Shown one piece after another: positions 53,690-62,569 of a stretch of DNA of 64,000 bases; the first letter of the stretch is position 1, and every line of letters starts with the position of its first letter. The translations under genes were made by a program, and so were the position numbers. This stretch comes from Porifericola rhodea (GTDB lineage: Bacteria > Bacteroidota > Bacteroidia > Cytophagales > Cyclobacteriaceae), in assembly GCF_030506305.1 (NCBI RefSeq), contig NZ_CP119421.1:2682501-2746500 (forward strand). The letters are read 5' to 3'. Under the pieces are notes generated by a model. It searched no databases. It worked only from the letters and a program-made list of their open reading frames with translations, and had not been told where the DNA came from.

Positions 53690-54196
53690 TTAGAACCTAA
53701 TACCGTCTGGCATAATGTATCTTTTCTGTACAGACTCATCAGCTGTGGCCTGGCGAATGTTTAGTATTCTGCCACTAAAATGTAGGTCTTTGCCTGCCAT
53801 AGCATGGTTAAAATCTACCTTCAGGTGTGTAGCATTCTTTTCTACAACTTTGCCATTTTGGGTATAACCATCATCATCAGTTACGGCTACATATTCTCCG
53901 ACATCACGAATTGAGTCAGCCATTTCCTCATCCACCACAAATCTTTCAATGGGTATAGCCGCTATATTATCTTTAGTATAAGGTCCGTACGCGTGAGTAG
54001 CAGGAATTATAAAGCTAAAAGTATCGCCGGATGATAGTCCTCTTAAGTTTTCCTGAAAGCTATCTAAAATTCCATCAGACTTATAGTAAAATATGAAAGG
54101 GTAGGCAATGTCCATTACTTCCATAACATTTCCATTTACATCCCCATCCCTAAGCTTGTAGCTAAGGGTAATTATACGATTTTCTTCAACGACCAT
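53690..54196 (-). CDS. SlyD-like FKBP-type peptidyl-prolyl isomerase
   Basis: A cytoplasmic isomerase and chaperone of 168 residues. The FKBP part is split by an inserted flap domain, as in SlyD: the N-terminal strand RIITLSYKLRDGDG-like segment, LRGLSSGDTFSFIIPATHAYGPY, then the flap (about 75-130), and the closing DFNHAMAGKDLHFSGRILNIR. No His-rich metal-binding tail is present, unlike the E. coli protein. It is divergent from coaX with 66 bp between start codons. Confidence 0.88.
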   Translation of the reverse strand: MVVEENRIITLSYKLRDGDVNGNVMEVMDIAYPFIFYYKSDGILDSFQENLRGLSSGDTFSFIIPATHAYGPYTKDNIAAIPIERFVVDEEMADSIRDVGEYVAVTDDDGYTQNGKVVEKNATHLKVDFNHAMAGKDLHFSGRILNIRQATADESVQKRYIMPDGIRF

Positions 54197-54262
54197 ATCT
54201 TGAGGGTTTGATATAAAAAAAGAACACTACATATTAGGCATTGTTTAACCTATAATACTTCT

Positions 54263-55027
54263 ATGTTACTAGCGATTGACATTGGTAACTCAAACATTGC
54301 TTTTGGAATATATTCTGATAGATGGAAGCGTCATTGGCGGTTGAATACAGTAGCAGATAAAACTGCTGATGAGTATGAAGTACTCTTCCGTTCATTACTC
54401 AATAGTGTACAGCAAGATCCAGCGGAAATAAGCCAGGTAGTAGTAAGTAGTGTAGTGCCCCCACTCACTTCTACCTTTGTAAGCATGATTCGCTCCGTTT
54501 TTTCTGTTGAGCCGCTGATTGTTAATGGCCAGACTAATACCGGGATCAAAGTTAGTATTGATAATCCCCTTGAAATTGGCTCCGACCTGTTGGCGAATGC
54601 TGTTGCGGGCTATCATAAGTACCAGGACAAGTGCATTGTAGTAGATTTTGGTACGGCACTCTCTATAACTATTGTAGGTGTGGGAGGAGTTCTTTTAGGC
54701 GGTTCCATTGCTCCTGGCCTCAAAACCTCTATGAAAGCTTTAACCTCTAATACAGCTCAATTGCCTTTTGTACAGTTAGAAGTTCCAAACTCTGCAATTG
54801 GTAAAAATACAGTGCATGCCATACAGTCGGGTATGGTGCTGGGCTACATTGGATTGGTAGAATCTTTAATTAAACGGATTAAGGCTGAACTGGGAGAAGA
54901 TGCAAAAGTAATTGCTACCGGAGGTTTATCAGAAGTAATTGCTCCGCATACTCAAGAGTTTGATGCGCTAGAGCCCTGGCATACTCTGGAAGGGCTTAGG
55001 CTCATTGCTGAAAAAAACGCTAATTAA
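54263..55027 (+). CDS. coaX: Type III pantothenate kinase
   Basis: It catalyses the first step of coenzyme A synthesis, ATP-dependent phosphorylation of pantothenate, in the cytoplasm. The 254-residue protein has the ASKHA-type phosphate loop DIGNSNIAFG (6-15), EIGSDLLANA (105-112 region), the catalytic Asp128 in VVDFGTALSITIV, and the GGSIAPGLKTSMKAL segment. Length and motifs are normal for CoaX. tRNA-Arg follows 79 bp downstream on the same strand but has its own promoter. Confidence 0.95.
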   Translation: MLLAIDIGNSNIAFGIYSDRWKRHWRLNTVADKTADEYEVLFRSLLNSVQQDPAEISQVVVSSVVPPLTSTFVSMIRSVFSVEPLIVNGQTNTGIKVSIDNPLEIGSDLLANAVAGYHKYQDKCIVVDFGTALSITIVGVGGVLLGGSIAPGLKTSMKALTSNTAQLPFVQLEVPNSAIGKNTVHAIQSGMVLGYIGLVESLIKRIKAELGEDAKVIATGGLSEVIAPHTQEFDALEPWHTLEGLRLIAEKNAN

Positions 55028-55060
55028 AGTGAGATAAGAGTTGTAGAGCGTATACAAGGT

Positions 55061-55091
55061 TTGAAAAAGCAAAGGGAAAAGATTACTTTTG
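55061..55091 (+). promoter_or_regulatory. Bacteroidota-type promoter of tRNA-Arg
   Basis: TTG (55061-55063) and TACTTTTG (55084-55091) are separated by 20 bp and match the consensus exactly in both boxes. The tRNA begins 16 bp downstream. Confidence 0.65.
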
Positions 55092-55106
55092 CCAAGGAAA
55101 AATCAA

Positions 55107-55178
55107 GGCCCCGTAGTTCAATGGATAGAATAAGAGTTTCCTAAACTCCAGATACAGGTTCGATTCCTGTCGGGGCTA
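55107..55178 (+). tRNA. tRNA-Arg (anticodon CCT)
   Basis: A 72-nt tRNA with acceptor stem GGCCCCG / CGGGGCT (one G-T pair), D-arm GTTC...GAAT, anticodon loop TTCCTAA with CCT, T-arm ACAGG / CCTGT and T-loop TTCGATT. The discriminator is A and CCA is not encoded. It reads AGG. It stands at the border between housekeeping genes and the CRISPR-Cas locus. Confidence 0.94.
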
Positions 55179-55879
55179 CATATATCTTTTATAAGTGACT
55201 TATAATCAGTGAATTATAAGGGTGGTTCTTTCTCTGTTGAAACAATATTGAAACATTTTTATTTTCACTATTCTAAGTGTTTACTTTTTTGTCTGAATTA
55301 TATTTCTCTTCAAATAAGATTTAATTTTAGAAAAATACTTTTTCGTAATGTTTGTAGTCCTATACCATCCATAAGGATTATTGGAATAAATTAATATTTT
55401 TTTCTCCTTTAAAGATTAATTATTTGCAATCAAAAGGTATTGTTTGACTCGACAGTTCTTCTATTATAGCTAGCCTGTATAAGGTCCTACCAGTTCTTTG
55501 AACAAATAAAAAAGGTGCTGGGTAAGTGTCTCATAATGAAAAAAATAAGCTTCAAAACCATAAAATTTAATTCAATTTAACGGTTTGAGGTGAGAAGAGA
55601 TCCTACGAATTATGAATCCTTTACGCTAGTACTTATGACGTTTTGCGATTTTTTTTCTAAAAACGTTATTGGAAGTCTTACCTAAGGTATGATATATCTA
55701 CCATTACGATTTTGCCAACTTCAATTAGTGAACGTGTATGAATTTTCACCCTATAGTGTCGTTAATTATTGACCAAATTATACAGCACTAGTCATAATTT
55801 CTTATTTTTCTCTAGCATACTCATAGATTCTTTGAGTGATTTTCATATATTTTAAGGCTTTAGGCCAATTTTATTATAC
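55179..55879. other. A+T-rich non-coding region between tRNA-Arg and cas8b
   Basis: About 700 bp with no convincing gene. It is visibly richer in A+T than the DNA before the tRNA. A direct repeat TTGAAACA-ATA-TTGAAACA lies near 55238-55256, and ACGTTTT / AAAACGT near 55638-55668 can form a short stem. I find no CRISPR-type repeats, no integrase and no copy of the tRNA 3' end. It must contain the cas operon promoter. Confidence 0.5.
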
Positions 55880-57742
55880 ATGCAAGACCGAGTTATAACT
55901 GCAATAGGAAGATTAGCCCTAGAAAAATCCTCCCAAACTGATCCTTATCAAATTTTTGTGCAGGATATGTTTCCTGGACAAAATTATCATATGCTTTTGC
56001 TGGTGTTTGCAACTTCTAAAAATGAAAATAGCAGATCTATAAGCTTCAAAGGCACAGATATGGAAACGGTAAGTGAAAAAAACTATGAAAAGTTTGCTTA
56101 CCGCAAAGGTTCTGCAAGAGGTGGAGATATTACGTTTACCACTAAATTAAGTAGTGTTCCTACTAAGTTTAAAACTTTTGCCAAACAACAACTTAAAGTG
56201 GTACCCAAAATTGCCAAGAGTATTAATCTGCAATATGAATATGAGCTGTTCAAAACATTAGCAGAGTATGTTAATCAATATTATGAGGAGCTAGAAGAAA
56301 AGTTAACAGAAGAGCATAATGCTTTGGATAAAAAAGCACAGCAAGCATGTGGCTTAAGCCTGAAACTTATAGTTGATGGTGAAGAGATGTATCTGAGTGA
56401 TTTTAAAACTATTAGATATCAAATCTTAACGAATGGCACTGAAGGTAAATCTAATAAGTACAATGTTACTTCAGAAGGCAAGAATCAACAGTGTTCAATC
56501 TGCCTAGAAAAAAAAGATAAGATACATGGCTTTGCTTCTCCATTTAAATATGCAACTGTGGATAAAACAGGTATGGTTAGTGGCTTTTTTAATCAGAAAA
56601 ACAACTGGAAAAACTATCCTATATGCTCCGATTGTGCATTAACTTTTGAAGTTGGCAGCAACTATGTACAGCAGCATTTGAAAAAATACTTTTACGGTAA
56701 AAGTTACTATGCTATTCCAAAGTCTGTAATAAAAGGAGATGTTAAGAGTTTGCAAAAAGCCCTCAACAGAATAGAAGATATTGCTTATCAATTAAGAGAG
56801 GGACACGTTATCAAACAGTCAGAAGAATACCTGATGCGAACTATAGCAAAGGAGAATAATCATTTTACACTTAACCTTCTTTTTTTTGAGGAGAATCCCA
56901 CAACCAAAGCCATTAAAATCAAACTCATGCTGGAGGAAATTTTACCATCCAGATTTAATAGGCTATTTGTAGAGGTGCCTGAAATCATAAACAAAAACTC
57001 TTTATACAAAGGAGCCCTCACCATAAAAAAAGAAAAAGTGAACCTAGTCTTTAGCTTTGGTATTCTGAAGACATTTTTTGAGGAGGATTTCTATGACATT
57101 GTAAATACTGTGTTTTTAGGATTGCCACTTTCAAAAGAAGTGCTGTATGCTAAATTTATGAAAGTGATCAGGCAGAACTACAATAAGATGCAGTCTTCAG
57201 AAGGCTTTGTAGAAAATACTTATCATACCCTCTTAAAGACTCATATTACATTAGCTTACCTCATAGAACTAGAAAACATTAAATACAACCATAAAACTAA
57301 CATCATGGACATAATTGAATCAACTAAAAACAAAAGCAGATTCAATCTGGAAAAATTTAAAGTGTTTGTAGAGCAAAATAAGTCTTTTTTGGATGAAGAG
57401 TATAAAATAGGGCTTTTTGCTGTGGGTATTTTAGTGCGTTTTTTACTAGATATTCAGTACTATGAACTTAAAAACACTCCTTTTGAAAAAAAAATGAAGG
57501 GTTATAATCTTAATCCTACTCTAATTCAAAACATATACAAGGAAGCTCTGGATAAAATATTTAAGTACAGAAGCTTTTATGAGTACTCTGATTTAAGAGA
57601 AGTAATTAATTACTATTTTATCCTTCAACAACCCTCAATCAAAGGATTATCAAACAATGAACTTTCATTTTATTTTGTTGCTGGACTTGAGTTTGGTGGA
57701 AAATTTAAAACTGAAAAAGTGAAAGAAGAGAAGTCTATTTAA
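55880..57742 (+). CDS. cas8b: CRISPR-associated protein Cas8b (TM1802/Csh1-type), type I-B
   Basis: The large subunit of a type I-B Cascade complex, 620 residues, which recognises the PAM and helps load Cas3. Similarity is to the TM1802/Csh1 group. A zinc-finger-like element, with Cys205-x2-Cys208 (CSIC) and Cys249-x2-Cys252 (CSDC), lies in the middle region, as in many members. The N-terminal part contains repeated Lys-rich helices. It is the first gene of the cas operon; cas7 follows after 62 bp. The assignment rests on the zinc pairs, the size and the neighbouring cas7, cas5 and cas3 genes more than on overall conservation, which is low in Cas8 proteins. Confidence 0.85.
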   Translation: MQDRVITAIGRLALEKSSQTDPYQIFVQDMFPGQNYHMLLLVFATSKNENSRSISFKGTDMETVSEKNYEKFAYRKGSARGGDITFTTKLSSVPTKFKTFAKQQLKVVPKIAKSINLQYEYELFKTLAEYVNQYYEELEEKLTEEHNALDKKAQQACGLSLKLIVDGEEMYLSDFKTIRYQILTNGTEGKSNKYNVTSEGKNQQCSICLEKKDKIHGFASPFKYATVDKTGMVSGFFNQKNNWKNYPICSDCALTFEVGSNYVQQHLKKYFYGKSYYAIPKSVIKGDVKSLQKALNRIEDIAYQLREGHVIKQSEEYLMRTIAKENNHFTLNLLFFEENPTTKAIKIKLMLEEILPSRFNRLFVEVPEIINKNSLYKGALTIKKEKVNLVFSFGILKTFFEEDFYDIVNTVFLGLPLSKEVLYAKFMKVIRQNYNKMQSSEGFVENTYHTLLKTHITLAYLIELENIKYNHKTNIMDIIESTKNKSRFNLEKFKVFVEQNKSFLDEEYKIGLFAVGILVRFLLDIQYYELKNTPFEKKMKGYNLNPTLIQNIYKEALDKIFKYRSFYEYSDLREVINYYFILQQPSIKGLSNNELSFYFVAGLEFGGKFKTEKVKEEKSI

Positions 57743-57804
57743 TAAAACCATATCATAAAAGGCATTACTCAATAAAAAAATAACCTAATAACCATTACCA
57801 AAAA

Positions 57805-58719
57805 ATGTCAGCACTTCAAAACCGAACCGAACTTCTATTTTTATATGAGGTAGAAAATACAAATCCTAATGGAGATCCTCTTAATGAAAACCGCCCTCGC
57901 TTTGACAGTGAAGAAAGTAAAGTATTGGTATCCGATGTAAGACTTAAAAGAACAATTCGTGATTATTGGTTTGAATATAAGGGATATAATGGAGAAAATG
58001 GCAAGGACATTTTTGTAAGGGAAACCAAATATGAGAAAGGTGGTCTTAATGATGCCAAAGAACGAGCTAAAGCTTTTAGCGAAAAAAAAGAGGTTGTACT
58101 TGAAAAGTGTATAGACATAAGAGTATTCGGTGGTGTCCTACCCTTGAAAAATGATTCCCTTACTTTTACCGGCCCCACACAGTTTCAGATGGGAAAATCA
58201 CTTCATCCGGTAGAAGTTATCACTGAACAGGGAACAGGTGCATTTGCTTCTACTGCTGGGAAAGGACAGGCTACATTTCGTACTGAGTATAAGGTTCCCT
58301 ATGCAGTGATCGGCTTCAACGGAATCATAAATGAAAAGGCTGCACAATACACATTGATGTCAGATGAAGACAAGAAGTTACTGTTAGAAGGTGTTTGGGA
58401 AGGGACTAAAAATCTGATTTCACGCTCAAAGTTTGGTCAAAGTCCAGTTTTACTCTTATCAATTACATACAAGGAGCCTTTCTACATCGGAGGGTTAAGA
58501 CAAAGACTTAAACTGGAAACAAAGGACAAAAATGATCTTCAAATTCGCAGTCTTGAAGATTTTTCATTGGCTTTGGATGATCTTATTGATGAACTCAAAA
58601 CTTATCAGGAAAAAATTGATACTGTAGAAATCAAACTTGATAAGCGTTTGAATCTAACCTATAAGGAAAATACCATATTATTAGAAAACGGAAAATTAGC
58701 ACTTAATGAAATCGGCTAA
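57805..58719 (+). CDS. cas7: Cas7 (Csh2-type) Cascade backbone protein
   Basis: The crRNA-binding backbone subunit, 304 residues, present in several copies in the Cascade complex. The N-terminus ELLFLYEVENTNPNGDPLNENRPR is the hallmark of the Csh2/Cas7 group, followed by LVSDVRLKRTIRDYW and RVFGGVLPL; the later GTGAFASTAGKGQATFRTEY segment belongs to the thumb or RNA-binding face. The cas5 start lies inside the end of this gene (14-bp overlap), so translation is probably coupled. Confidence 0.93.
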   Translation: MSALQNRTELLFLYEVENTNPNGDPLNENRPRFDSEESKVLVSDVRLKRTIRDYWFEYKGYNGENGKDIFVRETKYEKGGLNDAKERAKAFSEKKEVVLEKCIDIRVFGGVLPLKNDSLTFTGPTQFQMGKSLHPVEVITEQGTGAFASTAGKGQATFRTEYKVPYAVIGFNGIINEKAAQYTLMSDEDKKLLLEGVWEGTKNLISRSKFGQSPVLLLSITYKEPFYIGGLRQRLKLETKDKNDLQIRSLEDFSLALDDLIDELKTYQEKIDTVEIKLDKRLNLTYKENTILLENGKLALNEIG

Positions 58720-59467
58720 AATTCTAGTTTTCAAAATTTCTGGTGAATACGCTCATTTCCGCAAATTCAACACCACCTCATCTCCGCTAACTTATCCTAT
58801 TCCTACACCACCTGCTTTAGCAGGTTTGCTCGGTGCTATTTTAGGTATAGAGAGAGAGATAACTCCCGGTAAGTTCAATGAAGGAATAGTACCGGTTAAT
58901 GAGGTTTTTGGAAATAATAAAGCAAGTTTTGCCATTCAAATAGTTAAACCTCTCAAGAAAGTAAACATAGGATTTAACTTGCTTGATACCGACAAATCGG
59001 CCAGTAGTTTTTTTAACATCACTAATCGTACTCAGATTGAATTTGAAATGTTGAAGGATGCAATATTCCGTATCTTCTTGATCCATAGAGAAGATTCTAC
59101 TTTTAAAGAATTGGAGGCTCGTATTGTTGATAAAAAGCATCATTTTACTCCCTACCTAGGAATTAGTCAGTGTACGGCAAATGTAGAGTACGAAGCAACG
59201 ATAAACGCTCATAAGATAGAAAATCAAGCCGGAGATTTTGTAAGTATCATTTCTGCAATCAAGCTTGGTCAATTGAATGAAGAAAAACCAATCAATTTTG
59301 ATCAAAATACCAGTTATGCTACTGAAACAATGCCTATTGTTATGACCAAGGATCGTATTGTGGAAGAGTATAGTGAGGTTATTATGGAGCAAAACGGGAA
59401 ATCTATCAACGCAAATATTCAATCTTACTGGTCTATACCTGATTTTGGCAACATAAGTTTTCTGTAA
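58706..59467 (+). CDS. cas5: Cas5 (Cas5b/Cas5h-type) Cascade subunit
   Basis: The subunit that caps the 5' handle of the crRNA, 253 residues. The N-terminal RAMP strand with AHFRKFNTTSSPLTYPIPTP and PALAGLLGAILGI is typical of Cas5 of the Csh group. The remainder is beta-rich with few distinctive motifs. It overlaps the cas7 stop by 14 bp and is followed by cas3 after 24 bp, the usual order for type I-B. Confidence 0.92.
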   Translation: MKSAKILVFKISGEYAHFRKFNTTSSPLTYPIPTPPALAGLLGAILGIEREITPGKFNEGIVPVNEVFGNNKASFAIQIVKPLKKVNIGFNLLDTDKSASSFFNITNRTQIEFEMLKDAIFRIFLIHREDSTFKELEARIVDKKHHFTPYLGISQCTANVEYEATINAHKIENQAGDFVSIISAIKLGQLNEEKPINFDQNTSYATETMPIVMTKDRIVEEYSEVIMEQNGKSINANIQSYWSIPDFGNISFL

Positions 59468-59491
59468 GCTAATACAATTAAAATTGATGTA

Positions 59492-61876
59492 ATGATTTAC
59501 TCCCACCCTGGAATCCCTTTGATCCAGCACCTACAGATAGTTGGAGATAATTGTAAAAGTCTCATACATAACAGAAGTATGGCGATTGATATTGAGAGTC
59601 ATATCATCGCTGATATTGCATATATAGCTGGAGCCTTACATGATATTGGAAAAGCTACCATGTTCTTCCAACACTACTTACTTACCAAGGATCATGAAAT
59701 AATCGGACCTAAAAGCCATGCTTTGATATCTGCTTTACTTGCTTATAAAGTCTGCCAGAGATATCTACAAAGCACAAATTTAGAAGAAGGTGATAAGTTA
59801 GTTCTTCCAATCTTTGTATTCACAGCAGTTAAAAGACATCATGGTAGAATTAGAAACTATGATTATGAGTTACTTAGAAATTCTGAAAAATCTGATGAAC
59901 TAGTAAAGCAAGCGGCTAATTTCGCTGAAGGTAGTGATAAGCTCTTTGAAGATCTGATTCCAAAGACTCTTTCAGACTACGCCTGGGCTGAGTTTTTAGA
60001 GTATATATTAAAAAAAGAATTTGAGGCTGAACTTGCTGCTTTTTTCTTTGACGAGCTAGAAGATGGTTTCTACACTGCCTTATCTATAACTGATAAAATC
60101 AGATACTTCTACTTACACCAACTGCTTTATTCTACACTACTTTTTTCAGATAAAAGCGATGTTATCTTTAAAGATGAACAATCAGTTAAAAAAAGTAAGC
60201 TGGATTTTGACGCAATCCAGAATTTTAGGGAAAACAATAGTTTTAATAACCCTAGGAAGAAAATAGATATGCTCAAGAATGAAGCATATTTCTTATCAAT
60301 TAAACACCTTCATGAAGTATTTCAACCCAACCAACATCTATATTCTTTGACTTTACCTACCGGTCTTGGTAAAACTATTACCTCCTTAGGTGTCGCTCTT
60401 GCCTTGAAAAAGCTAGTAAGTAATCCTCAATCAAAAATTGTAATCACTATTCCATTCACATCAATCATTGATCAAAACTATGAGGTCTTTCAGGAAATTT
60501 TCAATTCTCCAGATTCAACAATTCTGCTAAAGCATCATCATTTAGCTGATCCCTCTTATAAAGAAGGAGAAGATGAGTTTGATGCGCAAAAAAGTCAATT
60601 CTTGATAGAAACATGGCAGTCAGCAATAATAGTTACCACCTTTGTACAACTGCTAGAGACAATTTTTAGTAATGATAAGGCAAAGCTTTTAAAATTCCCC
60701 AATCTTATCAACGCTATCATTATTTTAGATGAAGTTCAACAAATTAACTATCAATATTGGCCCTTGATCAGGCAAGCTTTTATTTCTCTTGGGGAAAAAT
60801 ATAATTGCTACTTCATATTGATGTCAGCTACACAACCTCTGATATTTGAGCCTGGAAAAGAAATAATTGAAATCGTACCGGAGTATGAAAAATACTTCAA
60901 ATTCTTCAACCGTACACGGCTTATCAATCGGGCTGAAACAAAAGTATCTTTTGACGAATTTACTGAGTATGTCATGAATTACCTTGATGATTACCCTGAT
61001 AAAAATGTTCTGATCATCCTGAATACCAAGCAAAAAACAAGAGAACTTTTTGAAGCTTTATCTGAAACCCAGTCTGATAGTGATATTTATTATTTATCAA
61101 CATTGATCACTCCTTATGAAAGGAAAAGAATTATTAATCTCATTAAAACTGGGCATAAAAAAAGACAAATAATTGTATCAACTCAATTGGTAGAAGCTGG
61201 TGTAGATATCTCTGTACATACGGTTTTCCGAGCACAAGCCCCTCTGGATTCTATCATTCAAGCAGCAGGGAGAGCCAATCGCTACAATGAAAACGCTGAA
61301 GTGGCAGAAGTTTATCTATATCAGATAGATGAACTTCAAAAAGCTAGTTCATTGATATACGGGCGTGATTTGTTGATAAAAACTTCTAATGTACTAAAAG
61401 GGATTGTAGAAATTGAAGAACAAAATTACCTAGAGCTAATCAAAAATTATTTCAAAGAAGTACATAAACAATCCTTAAATGTAGTCTCTGATATTAGCGA
61501 GGCAATGACCAATCTCAAGTTTGAAACCGTTGGGAGCTTTAGTTTAATTGAGGAGAAAAACTCTGAGCCTGTTTTCCTACAGCTAAACTCTCACGCAGTG
61601 GATCTATGGAATCAGTTTACAGCCATATATGATGATGATAGCCTGAATAAATTCGAGAAAAAAGCAGATTTTGCTAAAATAAAATCTTTATTTTATGATT
61701 TTGTAATTAATGTACCAGTTCCATATGGGCAAGAAGAAATTGATTTTGATAGAGCAAAAACTAAATATCACTTTTACCTGTCAGAGCTAGAAGATCCTTC
61801 ATCTTATTATAACTATAGCGAAGAAGATTTTACACATAATACAGGATATGTTTCTCAAAAGAGCATGTATTTTTGA
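59492..61876 (+). CDS. cas3: Cas3 HD nuclease-helicase
   Basis: The effector that unwinds and degrades target DNA after Cascade binding, 794 residues. The HD nuclease domain is N-terminal (about 1-225), with His50-Asp51 (LHDIGK), His76 (SHALIS) and the His116-His117 pair. The SF2 helicase follows: Walker A LPTGLGKT (288-295), Walker B DEVQ (413-416), SATQP motif III, and motif VI VEAGVDIS and QAAGRANRYN. All key residues are present, so the enzyme should be active. The gene ends 64 bp before a toxin-antitoxin pair. Confidence 0.95.
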   Translation: MIYSHPGIPLIQHLQIVGDNCKSLIHNRSMAIDIESHIIADIAYIAGALHDIGKATMFFQHYLLTKDHEIIGPKSHALISALLAYKVCQRYLQSTNLEEGDKLVLPIFVFTAVKRHHGRIRNYDYELLRNSEKSDELVKQAANFAEGSDKLFEDLIPKTLSDYAWAEFLEYILKKEFEAELAAFFFDELEDGFYTALSITDKIRYFYLHQLLYSTLLFSDKSDVIFKDEQSVKKSKLDFDAIQNFRENNSFNNPRKKIDMLKNEAYFLSIKHLHEVFQPNQHLYSLTLPTGLGKTITSLGVALALKKLVSNPQSKIVITIPFTSIIDQNYEVFQEIFNSPDSTILLKHHHLADPSYKEGEDEFDAQKSQFLIETWQSAIIVTTFVQLLETIFSNDKAKLLKFPNLINAIIILDEVQQINYQYWPLIRQAFISLGEKYNCYFILMSATQPLIFEPGKEIIEIVPEYEKYFKFFNRTRLINRAETKVSFDEFTEYVMNYLDDYPDKNVLIILNTKQKTRELFEALSETQSDSDIYYLSTLITPYERKRIINLIKTGHKKRQIIVSTQLVEAGVDISVHTVFRAQAPLDSIIQAAGRANRYNENAEVAEVYLYQIDELQKASSLIYGRDLLIKTSNVLKGIVEIEEQNYLELIKNYFKEVHKQSLNVVSDISEAMTNLKFETVGSFSLIEEKNSEPVFLQLNSHAVDLWNQFTAIYDDDSLNKFEKKADFAKIKSLFYDFVINVPVPYGQEEIDFDRAKTKYHFYLSELEDPSSYYNYSEEDFTHNTGYVSQKSMYF

Positions 61877-61916
61877 TAAGCTCTTTATAAAAAACGAAAA
61901 GCATGGCAGCAATTGT

Positions 61917-61924
61917 TATCTTTA
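61917..61924 (+). promoter_or_regulatory. Possible -7 element upstream of antitoxin gene
   Basis: TATCTTTA matches seven of eight positions of TAnnTTTG, 16 bp before the antitoxin start. No TTG lies at the right distance, so an internal promoter is only a suggestion. Confidence 0.25.
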
Positions 61925-61940
61925 GAAAAACATTAGAAAT

Positions 61941-62192
61941 ATGAAAACCCTCACTCTATATTCTGATAATGAAGAAAACCTAAGGCTATTGCAGGAATTA
62001 GCGGATAAGCTGGGCGTGCAAGTGCGAGAGGAAGAAGAACAGATTTTAAATGCGGATTTCCCAAAAAAAGAATCAGTGGCAGAAGTACTGAGGGATTGGC
62101 ATCAGCATGGAGGTCTGCAAACTTCTATCTCCGATCCGGTAGCCTGGCAGAGAGAACAGCGTAAAGATCGTAAACTTCCTGGCCGAAACTGA
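61941..62192 (+). CDS. Antitoxin-like small protein (VapB role)
   Basis: A small acidic protein of 83 residues placed 2 bp before a PIN-domain gene. The N-terminal part could form a short DNA-binding or dimer region, followed by an acidic helix (VREEEEQI). The C-terminus SDPVAWQREQRKDRKLPGR resembles the end of antitoxin-type proteins that I have seen paired with PIN toxins in Bacteroidota and cyanobacteria, which would bind the toxin. The exact antitoxin family is not clear. It sits between cas3 and cas6 on the same strand. Confidence 0.72.
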   Translation: MKTLTLYSDNEENLRLLQELADKLGVQVREEEEQILNADFPKKESVAEVLRDWHQHGGLQTSISDPVAWQREQRKDRKLPGRN

Positions 62193-62194
62193 TT

Positions 62195-62569
62195 ATGCTT
62201 TGGGATAGTAATATCATTATCTACTCTTCGTTGCCGGAGCATGCATTTCTATTACAATGGAGTGAAGACTATTCAGTAGAAGTCTCAGCGATCAGTTGCC
62301 TGGAGGCGCTGGGCTACCATCAGCTAAAAGAAAAAGATAAAGCCTATTTTGAGCGTTTCTTTAAAGCTACGCATGTCATACCAATCAGCGATGTTATCCT
62401 TAAAACTGCGGTTCAACTTCGTCAGCAAAAAAAAATGTCATTAGGTGATGCATTAATTGCCGCTACTGCCTTAGAGCACCAACTGACATTGCTGACTAGA
62501 AACAAAAGTGACTTTCAGCATATCCAAAGCCTGACAGTCATTGATCCATTTGAGAAGCAAGATTTATGA
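62195..62569 (+). CDS. PIN-domain toxin (VapC-like ribonuclease)
   Basis: A protein of 124 residues with the PIN fold. Acidic positions expected for metal binding are Asp4 (MLWDSNIIIY), Glu38 in SCLEALGY, Asp84 in SLGDALIAATA and a C-terminal Asn/Asp near LTRNKSDF. Such toxins cleave tRNA or rRNA when released from their antitoxin. The start is 2 bp after the antitoxin stop, and its own stop overlaps the cas6 start (ATGA at 62566-62569). Co-transcription and translational coupling with cas6 are therefore likely. Confidence 0.88.
   Translation: MLWDSNIIIYSSLPEHAFLLQWSEDYSVEVSAISCLEALGYHQLKEKDKAYFERFFKATHVIPISDVILKTAVQLRQQKKMSLGDALIAATALEHQLTLLTRNKSDFQHIQSLTVIDPFEKQDL

Noticed and set aside
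55209-55394. A 61-codon plus-strand frame between tRNA-Arg and cas8b
   Set aside because: Composition is that of A+T-rich non-coding DNA, with no domain, no coding-like codon pattern and no neighbour spacing that supports it.
55179-55879. CRISPR array or leader next to the cas operon
   Set aside because: I compared the sequence by eye for repeated 25-40-mers and found none; the short TTGAAACA pair is only 8 bp. The array is probably beyond the window.
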